NCBI GenBank assembly: GCA_900312665.1
Contig: ONZQ02000012.1
Location: forward strand, 1,041,957-1,105,956
Direction: 5' to 3'
Length of the DNA: 64,000 nt
Origin: Cephalotrichum gorgonifer
Lineage: Eukaryota; Ascomycota; Sordariomycetes; Microascales; Microascaceae
Shown here: positions 11,801-21,526 of the stretch, in pieces
Numbering within the stretch: position 1 is the stretch's first letter
How the letters are laid out: every line of letters starts with the position of its first letter
Notes under the pieces: model-generated
The model's database searches: none
Told to the model about the DNA's origin: nothing
What the model saw: the letters and a program-made list of their open reading frames with translations, nothing else
Program-made: the position numbers and the translations under genes

Positions 11801-12090
11801 AGAGTGCTGCCTCTCCAGGCAGCAGCAGTAGCGGCAGCGGTCGGGGCAGCAGTAGCGGCAGCAGTAGCGGCAGCAGTCGGGGCAGAGGGGACAAGGAAGC
11901 AAGCGTTTCTACCAAACGCAAGCGTCAAGACGGCCCAGCGTCGGGTTTGGGTGGAGGAAACCGGGAGGATCAGAAGGAGAGTGGGGAGGAAGGATCGCGA
12001 CCGAGGAAACGGGCTCGTAAGAACGTCAAGAAATCGCCCGCGCGACTGCCATTAAGGCGAAGATGCAAACGGATATCATCACGTAGATGA
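8900..12090 (+). CDS. Fungal protein, possible PD-(D/E)XK nuclease fold, one-base frameshift
   Basis: Exons 8900-9264, 9347-9508 and 9580-12090 (introns GT-AG, phase consistent). They encode ~1012 residues if one missing base is allowed for. In the T5 run 9829-9833 the frame ends (VIFPF then stop), while the next frame continues FLIMEAKSDKS to 12090. The order PDRIIGL ... GEPVIFPF|LIMEAKSDKS..F..I..QTAF resembles fungal hypothetical proteins I know, and the Asp plus E-x-K arrangement suggests a restriction-endonuclease-like core; that fold assignment is inference. Exon 1-2 carries VACKTCRGRLW and KPCKCPDAG cysteine pairs. The C-terminal ~200 residues are low complexity: acidic stretches, a Gly/Ser repeat (GRGSSSGSSSGSSRGRG) and a basic tail (RPRKRARK) likely to be a nuclear signal. 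The break is either a base-calling error or a recent mutation. A shorter product could start at Met 9838. Confidence 0.6.
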
Positions 12091-13973
12091 ATCTCAATTG
12101 CCCGATGGTTTCCTACCGCTAGATCCTGCTACTTGGAAGAGAATGGGGAAGGCGGTTCTCAGTTCTCATTGTGAAACCTCAAGCTTTTAAAAGCTTGTCC
12201 ACCGTACTTACAATACATCACGTTAACTGAAAGCAGACGCCACTCATAGCGGCCCCTACAGCGCTCAGTGACGAGTTCTTTAGCCTTCCGTATAACGAGT
12301 TGTATTGGCATAGGTTAAGAGGACTAGGATGTCATTCGTAAACGAGCCCTCGATAAGGAGAATCTTCCTTAGCTTAGTAGGAACCATAGTCTCTACTATT
12401 GTATTATCTTTAACAATGGCACTATTACCTCCCTTGTCCAAGGTGATCGCGACGGATTTAGAGGCCATCATAGGTGCTGTGCGCGGAGTTGGCGGAGGTG
12501 CCTCTCTGGCTGGGGTTATGAATCGACTAGGGCTAACGCAGCACATCTTACCTTCACTGGTAACGTCTGTTCTTCCTTTCGTTGGGTTTCGATTGGCCAA
12601 AGGTGGGAGCGCCATGTGGCAGGGGATTATTGAGGGAAACTGCCCAAGGGCAAAACTTACTCCTCAGAGGCCCGAGAGGGGCTGGAATATCTATTTCTAG
12701 CCGAGCTTATGATCATAGATATGAATGTCGCCTGAAGCGGGTGACCGGAACTGTAGGGTCCGGGCAGTTCTTTCCTTGCCGATAGAACTGGTCCTTCCCT
12801 TCCGCCCTTTTGCGTATGACTCATGCATCACAGGGACAAACAGGATATACGCATCTCCAAGGCTGTTATTGAACAATCGCATGATCCCTCTACCATCAGT
12901 CCTGGATGTGCCTTCCCCTCCCTAGGACGTCCTGTCATGTGCTTGAGATTCTGCGTCTGACTGGTCAGACGGAGAGCAGTTTCCAAGTGGAACTCATGGG
13001 CCATCATTAACCGATAGGCAATTCGTAACCAATTCAGCGGATCATTTAGGAGATCTCGTTAACCCTTTTTACCCTTTTAGATAGGATCGGAGCGAATTTC
13101 TCCGGCTACACCTTATAGCAGCAAAGAGGAAGGGTGAGAAGGGTGCCAGGTCGACATACTATCTTGCCGCTTGCTGCCCCTTATACCCCCTAGTTTCCCC
13201 GCCTGGCGGCAGGTAAAGTTTTTTTTCCAGAGACCAACTCGACAGAGGCCAGAAATAAGGAAGCATCAAAGCTCCACATTGTAACCCTTGAGTGGGGCGC
13301 CCTGATATATCGAGTCCTGTGGAACTACAAAGTCATGGAGGTATGTCTTTAACCTGAAGAGAGACTTGGGAAGGAAGAAACTTTGATAGGATTGATCCAA
13401 GAAAGGAATCATGAGAGGGTTCAAGGGACAAGAGGGAAAAACGAAAGGGGGTGAAGGGGGGCGATATCACTGTATAACAGTCAGGGTGAAAACGGTACAT
13501 AGATGGAGACCTTTGCTTTCCCTAAATAGGATGCCATAAGTAAAACGGGGGCGGTGTAGGTACGGTTGGAATTAATTCCGTATTGCGCCGTGGAATCCGG
13601 AAACACGGAGACGAGGCTATGGGATGGGGCAGTAAGGCTACCGAGGAGGGAGAGGAGGGCGAGACGGGCGAGGAGGGCGAGGCGGCGGGGTTGTAGGCGG
13701 AAACCGATCCGACTGTTGTAAGTACATACAGTTACTGGATACCTAGGATTGGGTTACAAGATAGACATAAACCCGGGGTGAAACCTAGTATTTTATTCTA
13801 AAATACCTGAACAAAAGGATATCCCCCTATATACACCTGAAGGAATCTATATCCACTTCATTTTTTTCTCATAATAGTTTAGAGTCTATCAACCCTCCAA
13901 TAACCTACTCCCTTACTTCTATAGCCCCTTCAGCTTTACAGACAGTATCAACAGTCCCCTAGAAATCCTCCAG
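12091..13973. other. Intergenic with palindrome and purine repeats
   Basis: An 18-base perfect palindrome (CAAGCTTTTAAAAGCTTG) lies at 12180-12197, about 90 bases after the preceding stop, and could mark a 3' end. A frame at 12329-12700 (123 codons) has hydrophobic segments but no family I recognise, and overlaps another open frame on the opposite strand, so I do not call it. A purine-rich GAGGAGGGCGAG-type imperfect tandem repeat lies at about 13642-13692. After 13780 the sequence becomes markedly AT-rich and runs into the YCII pseudogene. Confidence 0.55.
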
Positions 13974-14295
13974 TCACGAGACCTTCCTCATCTCCAATAT
14001 CACTCTAGACTTAAACAGCACCTTCCATACCCAGTCCATAGCCTTATCCAGATCCTTCATCTCAAGGATCCAGTAGCCCAATATAACAGTCTCCAGCTCA
14101 AAGAGCCCCAGTATAACAGTAGTACCCCTGGCAACATCAAAAGAGATATATATACCTTTAGAGGAGACCAGGAGGATATTATCAGAGAGTATAATATCAA
14201 TATCAGTAAATAACTTATTGAAGTCCATTATCTAGAGTATATACTCCTCAGTAGGCAGAGTACCTGATTTACTATAATATTTCCTATAGAGATAA
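13974..14295 (-). pseudogene. YCII/DGPF-family protein remnant
   Basis: The minus-strand frame reads LPTEEYIL*IMDFNKLF...SSKGIYISFDVARG...ELETVILGYWILEMKDLDKAMDWVWK...ILEMRKV. This follows the YCII-related (DGPF) family in order: an N-terminal PTEE segment, the SSKG turn, a central G-P-F-like stretch (here degraded), a GYWILEMKDLDKAMDW helix and the terminal IE(V/M)R strand. Lesions: an in-frame TAG at 14234-14232 (a CAG-to-TAG change would explain it), no start codon before it, and loss of the DGPF core. The surrounding AT-richness and the C-to-T type stop suggest RIP. The original function is unknown; family members are small enzymes or sensors of unclear activity. Confidence 0.65.
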
Positions 14296-14451
14296 TGATG
14301 ATGTTTGTTTATTTCAGGGGTTGTAAAGTGAATCTATACTTCCAAATCAATCCTTGCCTGCCGGACGTATAACCCTCTTGAAAGGGTAGGCTTCTCGTGA
14401 CGTATCTTCGATCTTGCTCTCCTTCCCAGAGTCCGATATATATATTACCCA

Positions 14452-14997
14452 CTAACTCGGCAACACCCGATACCACCGGCAGCATCCCACGAAATGGAAT
14501 ACGAAGAAGCCAAAGTGTATCAGTCTGGGGAAATCTCAGCTTTAATCAGTTCAGCGTAACTTAAAGATTAGATGACTTACCCAGGTGGGAGCTGGAGCCA
14601 ACAAGCTATTCTTCTCCACGGATCTGCGACATAGGGTGGTCGATGGTGAGGATCATAATCGGGGTCGTCACCGCCATAGCGTGATTCATGTCTAAAATCT
14701 GCATTCGCGAGAGCCATATAACCCCGGCAAGGGTGCATAGGAAAACGGTGCAGAACTCGAAGATCATGTATATCCTAGAAGGAGGTCTAGGAACACGTCG
14801 CCTCCTGTCTGACAGTATTAGAGCATCGACGAGGTTGTATGAGATGCCCCAGCCAGCAGAGGCATACCCAGGACTTTGAGTCTCCCCAAGGAGGGTACAC
14901 TTGATCATTAGGCCCAAGGTGACAATGCCGCAACAAATCGCTCTGGCGCGGAGGGTATCTGTACCAGAGCACTCCTAGATGGGGCCCTAGGTCGCAT
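14452..14997 (-). pseudogene. Broken paralogue of the membrane protein at 16563-17149
   Basis: Start codon at 14997 (MRPRAPSRSALVQI), matching the intact copy's MRSRAPSRGALAQI. A one-base deletion follows almost at once (near 14960), after which the homologous frame reads RARAICCGIVTLGLMIKCTLLGE...GWGISYNLVDALILSDRRRR. A second length difference of about 7 bases lies near 14700-14730 and shifts frame again; beyond it the homologous reading is DDPDYDPHHRPP..ADPWRRIACWLQLPPG. The 56-base intron (14525-14580) and the last exon (GLIHFGFFVFHFVGCCRWYRVLPS, stop at 14454-14452) are still well preserved. Splice sites and reading sense survive while the two indels destroy it, so inactivation looks fairly recent. 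Confidence 0.8.
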
Positions 14998-15433
14998 CTT
15001 GGTGAAGGAGAGCGGAAGTAGCCTGGATGGGTGCGAAACGGCTTTGGGGGAAAGGAGGAAGGGAAAGAATACAATAGTAGAGGAAAGGTGAGACGGAAAG
15101 AACAGAGGAAGTGGTAGGTGCGAGATTAAAGGGTAAAGACGGGAGAAAAAGGAGGACGAAGGAATAGAGGAACCGGGAAAGGCAATTTAGAAAAAGCAGC
15201 AGCAATGGGCACACACGCACTTGCCGCCGGGCTATTTGATATATTAGCTAGGAGAGAGCATGTGGCCTATATACGCTAATATTACACCATGCTAAGTTCG
15301 GCCGGTTAAAGAGGCAGCGGTCAAGGGTCAGCTGTGTCGGCGTGACCTTTGATACCGACAGGTCGGTTCGGCCGCTGATTTTCATCTAAGGCCTTTACTC
15401 GGGCGGCTAGTGCGTTATTACGCTCTTCACCGC
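14452..15433 (-). repeat. Arm 1 of a ~1 kb inverted duplication
   Basis: Matches 16224-17149 in opposite orientation. Similarity covers the whole membrane-protein gene, including its intron position, and extends through the 5' flank: compare AACTTAGCATGG and CGGCCGAACCGAYCTGTCGGTATC in both arms. Identity looks roughly 70-80 percent by eye, with indels. Confidence 0.8.
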
Positions 15434-15455
15434 AATCAAGAAGCGGCTGGTGAGA

Positions 15456-15470
15456 CCCCCCCCCCCCCCC
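15456..15470. repeat. Poly-C run (15 bases)
   Basis: Uninterrupted C15 just outside arm 1 of the inverted duplication. Its length is likely to be uncertain in the assembly. Confidence 0.8.
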
Positions 15471-15689
15471 AAAAGGCACTTTAAACGCAAGCAATAGCGG
15501 CAGAATCCAGACCCTAATAGCTAAATTGGCGCCTGTAAAACCTTGCCGCTAATTACCTATGTCTGTGGGAATGTTCTAGGGAAGCTAAAGGTCTCTCACT
15601 TGCATTGAATAGATGGGAATATCTTGGAAGAGTTTAGTGTGTGGGTATTGAGAAAGACGTACCCCGAGACGCCTCAGGATAAGCGCGGA

Positions 15690-16004
15690 TCTAGCCCAGG
15701 GAGATCCACGATGGAGCTCGTCTTGTCGATGCAGATGGTGTCAACCCCCACCCAGGAGTTGTTCTCACGGGAGACTATTAAACAAGCGCTCTGGACGTCC
15801 AGATAGCCCTCCAAGGCTTCCGACTTTGTCAACTTCGCTTTGGAGGTGCACCCAGCCCCGCCTGGGTGGGCTCTGTCCCTCTGAACAGAGCTGATCTTGA
15901 TAGATGACTTCATCTCCTCCCCAGATGCATGAGAGGAAGGGGTATCTAAGGATGGCGGATTCGATGAACTCGTGTTTGCGTAAGGGTTGGGTGTTGAGAT
16001 GCAT
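15690..16004 (-). pseudogene. HET-domain N-terminal fragment
   Basis: Two minus-strand frames join into the front of a heterokaryon-incompatibility (HET) domain. The first, from 16004, reads MHLNTQPLRKHEFIESAI.RYPFLSCIWGGDEVIYQDQL, matching the family start (MRLLNT..L.L.EF....PYAILSHTWG.DEV.YQD). After a frameshift near 15840 the second reads KSEALEGYL..QSACLIVSREN..WVGVDTICIDKTSS, the diagnostic W-x-D-T-x-C-I-D-K-x-S block. The 'SHTW' motif is altered to SCIW, and beyond TSS the sequence is unrelated and stops. HET proteins trigger cell death on non-self recognition; this piece is too short and frame-broken to do so. It sits in the spacer of the inverted duplication. Confidence 0.8.
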
Positions 16005-16223
16005 TGTGAAGATTGAGACACCTCCAGTGACGTAGAGGTCAGGTACCTGCTTCGTGATTTGTAGATACTAGAGGTCCAGGAGGGGCTGGTAATCATCCTA
16101 CGCAGCTCCCTCCACATTGAATTACCATCGTGGGTCATTCTTCTGTTCGAGATCGATCTCATCGAGAACCGGTCCGTACCCACCCATCAATTTGGTGCGG
16201 ACGGGGGCGACGTTTTCTTGGTG

Positions 16224-17149
16224 GCGGCTAAAAGCGCAATAGCACTCTAACCACTGGAGTTGAAGGGCCTTGGATGAAATTCTTCGGCCGAACCGATCTG
16301 TCGGTATCGAGGGCCACGCACGTAGCTATCGCTGTGTGGGCTTTACCCGCTGCGTCTTTAACCAGCCGAACTTAGCATGGAATAATCTTAGCGGATATAG
16401 AGCACCCGCTCTGCTGCCTGGGTGCCCACATCTGGTGCATCCCCTCCATTTCTTTTCTGCCGCCATCCTTTTTCCCATCTTTTGTTCTTCCATTTTCCTC
16501 CTTTCCCCTAAATCTCACGCAGACTTGTTTAAAAAAAAAATTTCCGCCCATCTGTTGTCAAAATGAGATCTAGGGCCCCGTCCAGGGGTGCCTTAGCACA
16601 GATTTTCCTCAGGGCCATCGCCATCTGCTGCAGCATCGCCACACTCGGACTACTGATCAAGTGTACTCTAGTCGGGGTGACTGTAGTCTCGGGATACGTC
16701 TCGGCTAGCTGGGGAATATCCTACAACCTTGTCGACGCCCTTGTACTCTCAGACAGGAGACGACGCATTCCTAGGCTGCACTCTGGGATGTACATGATCC
16801 TAGAGTTCCTCACCATTAGCCTCTGCGTCATCACCATGTTCATGATGATCCTAGCAAGTCTCGGAGCAGCTTATAGACACGAATCACAATCTTGCGATCG
16901 TCCTGGTCGTAACATCTCCGACATTTATGACCCCCCCGATTACGACACTAGACCTAGAACGGATTATGGAGCCGATCCGTGGTGGGGAGTAGCATTTTGG
17001 CTTCAAATCCCACCTGGGTAAGTTATCCGACATTTGTACCTAAGCCGAGAAGAACAGAGCTAATATTTGTTCCTAGGGTGATACACTTTGGTTTCTTTAT
17101 CCTCCATTTTGCGGCATGCTGTAGGTGGTATCGTGCTATACCTACGTAG
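16224..17149 (+). repeat. Arm 2 of the ~1 kb inverted duplication
   Basis: Inverted counterpart of 14452-15433, carrying the intact gene copy and about 340 bases of its 5' flank. The two arms face head to head across ~0.8 kb that holds the HET fragment and the poly-C run. Confidence 0.8.
16563..17149 (+). CDS. Small multi-spanning membrane protein, two exons
   Basis: Exons 16563-17017 and 17078-less-one (17077-17149), with a 59-base GT-AG intron containing a CTAAT branch point; 175 residues. The same intron position is kept in the broken paralogue, which strongly supports the model. Hydrophobic segments: about residues 9-35 (LAQIFLRAIAICCSIATLGL), 38-60, 76-100 (YMILEFLTISLCVITMFMMI) and the last exon (VIHFGFFILHFAACC), so three or four membrane helices, with an arginine-rich loop SDRRRRIP between. 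An acidic/polar stretch rich in D, P and Y precedes the last helix. I do not recognise the family; topology resembles small fungal MARVEL-like or integral membrane proteins, but that is only a resemblance. Confidence 0.7.
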
Positions 17150-18279
17150 TGGGGATGCAGATATCATGCTCCGGGAGGGGACGGTAGGATCTGTTGGAGG
17201 CTGGTGCTCGTTGATAGGCAAACCTCTTCTCCCTTTTGTCTGTTTGTCTATTTGTCTTTGTGCTGGCTCTTTCAGGGACTGTATATCCTAGTTTAGATAG
17301 TTCTGTCCCTCCTTTAGAGATGTAGATCACCAAGACGACCTTTCCGTCACTTCCACCCTTCTCCACAGGATCTTGTTCGTCGAACATGCGTCACTGGCAT
17401 ACTCTTTGGAGTGGGCTGTAAAGGTGGGATACGGTTACATAAACTACCCTCTCTCCGGTGACCTAGCGGTCGGGGCTCTGCTTCGGGCTTTGTGGGCACC
17501 AGAGGACTAGAAGGGGGTTAGATGGTACTTGGGCTATCTTTGGATTATTGGTCACACAGCGTTGCTTATCCGCACACTGCATGAAGTAAGGGGTACTATG
17601 TACCTCGCAAAGGCCGAGATCGTCGATCTACGGCGCCGCCGCTGGCATGATGGAGTTCTCGGACAGCTGAGTCGCGTAAGTTTACCTGGGCACTTTATTC
17701 GTGCGTATGGGTACGTAGGAACGTGCGTGTAGTGCAGCGGGGGACTCCGCGTTGGCTCGACTCTCCGTTCGGAGGATTTGGGCCAGTGGCTTCGGCGATC
17801 CACGATCGGCGGTTAGTTACATAATATGCCGCCGACTCTGCCACCCAATCGGGTACCGCGTGCTTGTACGAGCAGGGGCGAGTTTTCGTGGTGTCCTTCG
17901 GGGGGTATGGATGGCCCTTGTCACACGCTGTACCGAAAGTAGGGGCAAGCCTCTGTGCATCCTTGTACAATATGTCTGCGCGGGACGGGTGAGATAAGCT
18001 GCTGATAAGAGAACGACCGGCTTGTTGCTTTGTTGAGAGTAGTGCCGTTGTGGATCACCTTGCCAGGACTCAGATGCTCCGCCTGTGCCACTGGGGTGAC
18101 CCAATCTATCCCTCAAGCCTTCAGCATCTCCTAATATCTCGATATGTACTCTTCCCTCGTCCCATAAACTGGTTGAATCAGACACCCTGAGCGCCTTCAT
18201 TGAGTCTTTTCTTAGTTCCAATATTTGGGAGGCAGATGAAATATCCTGCCGGTGGGTCATATATTGCGCAATCCCCGAG
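17150..18279. other. Intergenic, upstream of the enoyl reductase
   Basis: No supported gene. It contains CTCCG-TT-CGGAG at 17763-17774, an inverted CCG/CGG pair of the kind Zn2Cys6 regulators can bind, about 510 bases before the enoyl reductase start. That role is speculative. Confidence 0.5.
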
Positions 18280-19533
18280 ATGTTGATAGCGCCGTCCCCC
18301 TCCTCGATTCCCCGAACACAGAGGGCCATTGTGGCCCTGGGGATCGGTGAGCTGGGAATCAGAAACGATGTAGCCGTGCCCCAGCTTGCGCCCGACATGG
18401 CAATCATCAAGACGGCTGCGGTGGCCATCAACCCGGTCGACGTCAAAATGCTCGACTACAGTGCCGCGCCGGGCGCCATCATCGGTCACGACTATGCCGG
18501 CACCGTGGTAGCCCTCGGCGAGGAGGTACTGAAGAGCGGCCGGCTGGCCGTGGGTGACCGCGTCGCGGGTCCGGTTCACGGCATGAATAAGCTGGCCCCA
18601 GATGTGGGTGCCTTCTCCGAGTACGTTGCCGCGTATGCCGACCTGATTCTCAAGATTCCCGATTCTATGAGCTTCGAGGAGGGCGCTAGCCTGGGTATCG
18701 GAGTCGCCACGGCGTCAGTCGGACTATTCAAGGAGCTCGGCGTGCCCGCGTCCCTAGACCAGCTCCTTGCCGGTCAGCCTGCCAGCGACGAGGACCGCGG
18801 GGATCGGGAGTTCGTCCTTGTCGCTGGTGGTGCAACAGCCACTGGTACTCGCGCAATCCAACTGCTCAAGCTGTACGATTCCTCCACACCCAATCACTCC
18901 TCCTATCTTGGTTTAAATCAAAGAAGAGAAAAGACAGATGAACGGAAAAGAGAAAGGAAAAAGGAGAAGAAAGCCATGAAATGACTGACCCTGAGTTTTA
19001 GTTCGGGACTGCGTCCCATAGCAACTTGCTCACCTGCCAACTTCGATCTCGTCCGCCGCTTCGGCGCCGAGAGCGTCTTCGACTACCACAACCCAGAGTG
19101 CGCGGCCCAGATAAAGGAGTACACCAAGGGCGAGCTAGCATACGCCCTGGACTGCGTGACACAAGCGGACACGACACAGCTTTGCTACGCCGCCATGGGC
19201 CGCGCCGGCGGCCGCTACCTCGCTCTGGAGCCGTACCGCGACACCATCGCCCAGACGCGTCCTCTCACGGTCGAAGCCTCGTGGATGATGATCTTGACCA
19301 TCTTTGGCGGCAAAGTCGCGCTGGAGGGCGAGTACGGGCGCGATGAGTGCCCGGAGGACCGTGTTTTTGCCGCCCGGGCTTTTACGGCCATACAAGACCT
19401 CCTGGACCGTGGCCTTATTGATGCGCACCCTTTGAAGATTTTGCCTGGTGGCTGGGAAGGTGTCGTTGGCGGGGTCGAGGCCATGAGGAACCAGGCCATG
19501 TCCGGAGAAAAGCTTGTCTACTCTGTTTCCTAG
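18280..19533 (+). CDS. Trans-acting enoyl reductase of the PKS-NRPS
   Basis: NADPH-dependent, zinc-free medium-chain reductase of the LovC/ApdC type, which docks to a highly reducing PKS-NRPS and reduces enoyl-ACP intermediates at selected chain lengths. Exons 18280-18872 and 19002-19533 with a 129-base intron; 374 residues. Evidence: an N-terminal GroES-like part with TAAVAINPVDVKMLDYSAAPGAIIGHDYAGTVVALG, the Rossmann stretch VLVAGGATATGTRAIQLLKLSGLRPIATCSPANFDLVRRFGAESVFDY, then YALDCVTQADTTQLCYAAMGRAGGRYLALEP, and the C-terminal SGEKLVYSVS, all in family order. It lies 2 kb upstream of and parallel to the synthase, whose own ER is degenerate, which makes the partnership clear. The intron 3' half is purine-rich and unusually long for this locus. 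Confidence 0.93.
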
Positions 19534-21526
19534 AGCGATATAGTTCGCTCTATTACTCTGTTCTCTTCGCTCCCCCCCATTCTGTTAGATTGGGATCGTG
19601 CTTGGTCTCGCAAGTTGTCAGGACCGTCTATCATTCCAACTAACCATTAACTGTGCTCGGTTTGAAGGAGACTTAAGCTCTAACTATGCGGCTATGCAGC
19701 TATGCATCTGAGCCTGTCCCTCTCTATAGAATGCCCCGTGCGACTGAGAGTATGTGTCTTAGGGCCCTAAATGCAATGATGATTCCGCTGTGATAGGAGG
19801 TTCCTCATAGACCCAAAAAAATCAAGCAAGTCGATTTACCGAGCACCGACCATCGACCGACCTTAACCACCACCTAACATAGCTATGGTTAGTTACTAAA
19901 ATTTGCCATGGCCACGAATTCGAGCCGCCTTGGTCAGTGTTCTGCCTAATAGTCATCCTACGCTGGGCCGCAGTATTAAGGAGGGATTAGACCGGAAAAA
20001 GTGAATATTCAGAAAAAGTATAGGGCCAGAAACTGCTCCTTCGCTTACTGTGGGGCCAACGGCAGCGTTGATCGCGATGCTCCAGCATTCCATACCATAT
20101 CTCCCTTACCGACGAGAGATGCGGGTACAACTACATCTTCATGACATTTTCCTACCTTCCCTCGGATCCATTCGGTGGTGGTAACGTGGATTGGCCTCGG
20201 TCTCGGCGTGGCGCGGCGCCTCTGTACTCACGTTGGGGCGTGTAGGTCGTCGATGCGGCGTTCGGCGGGTTTAAGTCGGGCGAGGGTTCTTCTCCCGGGT
20301 TTGCTTTTCTTCGGTCAAGACCGTTCAGCGCGTTATCCGCGCAGTGGCTTCTGCGTTCTTCTACTTACAAGTACGAGGTACAAGTAGTCGTGATAGATAC
20401 TACTGTTGGGCCACACTAGGTGGCATAGGACACCCCCCTTCCCCCCACGCGCACTCTTTGTCGCCTCATAAATGTTACCAGTGGCGTTACCGGGGCGCGC
20501 AGGGTAGCGGTCCGAACAGATGAAGCCTAGTAAGTGCATGCCGTCCGTTTTTCTTGGTCACACATGGCCCCCACAGATTTTTCATCAGATACCTGTCATT
20601 CGCGGAGGCGCTAAGCCAGAAGGATGGAAAGTGTATGGCACCCCCACCTCAGGTCTGATTAGGAGCTTCGAGGTTCATAGTGTGAGGCAGTAACTAGACT
20701 TCCAGGATGGAATTTTAGGGTTTCATTTATAGAGAGGATATCCGAACGTTTGTATGTTATTTTACTTTGTTCTATGGGGGTTTGGCGGGGCCAGGAGAGG
20801 AGGCTTGGTTCACCGAACGATTACAAGTACACGTTGAACATCATGAGGAGCCCGGCCTATATTTCGGAGGTCATCAGGTATATTCGGCGATCCAATGTTG
20901 CCATAGGTCCTAATCTTGCCGCGCGTGGATCTACAATACGAGTACTTTTAATGGTCCCGGTGTTGAGTGAGGCGTTCGGCGAGTTCGGCGACGCCCCTGG
21001 GCTGATACTCAACTAGATGGAAGAGGAGCTCCCCGTGATTCGTTTGGCTTCGCGTAGTGGAGTGGGGAACTGATATCAACAGCCCGGCGATCACAGCGGG
21101 CATATGGTAAGAGCGTTGAAGTACTATCATTATTCCTTTCTAAGGATGACCGAGGGGGAAGGGGTCCGATTAACCATGAGGTCCAAAAGGAAAGGGCTAC
21201 TAGCTCAGTCCCACCTCGTACAAGCCTGAACTTCTTAGCTCACTAGATACGAGATTTAGTACATGCACATCCACACGCACGCAGACACACACACAAGCAC
21301 ACACACGTATGTTGATGACTTCTTATCTTAAGATCAGAGCTCCTATTTATTTGATTCGATCGTGTCATCCTACTAGTGTGTCCCTCATGACCTGAATCTT
21401 GCCTCCCATCGACGAACGTTTCAACACACCCGCCGCTGTATTGACAGGGGAAGGACGCCTTTATTCCACTTTTAATTTCTTCGTACCGACCTCTAAGTAA
21501 CCATTTCAACCATATAAGTCTCCAAC
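19534..21526. other. Intergenic, putative PKS-NRPS promoter
   Basis: About 2 kb with no supported gene. It ends with a CA-type microsatellite and ~220 bases of 5' flank before the synthase start. I could not identify a convincing regulator-binding palindrome shared with the enoyl reductase promoter. Confidence 0.55.
21264..21308. repeat. CA-rich microsatellite
   Basis: Imperfect (CA)n with interspersed G (CACACGCACGCAGACACACA...), about 45 bases, some 220 bases before the PKS-NRPS start. Confidence 0.8.

Noticed and set aside
12329..12700. A 123-codon plus-strand frame with hydrophobic segments, opposite a 111-codon minus-strand frame
   Set aside because: Neither frame shows a family motif, splice context or promoter; overlap of two open frames on opposite strands in GC-balanced DNA is common by chance.
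17763..17774. CTCCG-TT-CGGAG as a regulator binding site for the PKS-NRPS cluster
   Set aside because: No matching copy was found in the synthase promoter, so a cluster-specific operator is not supported.
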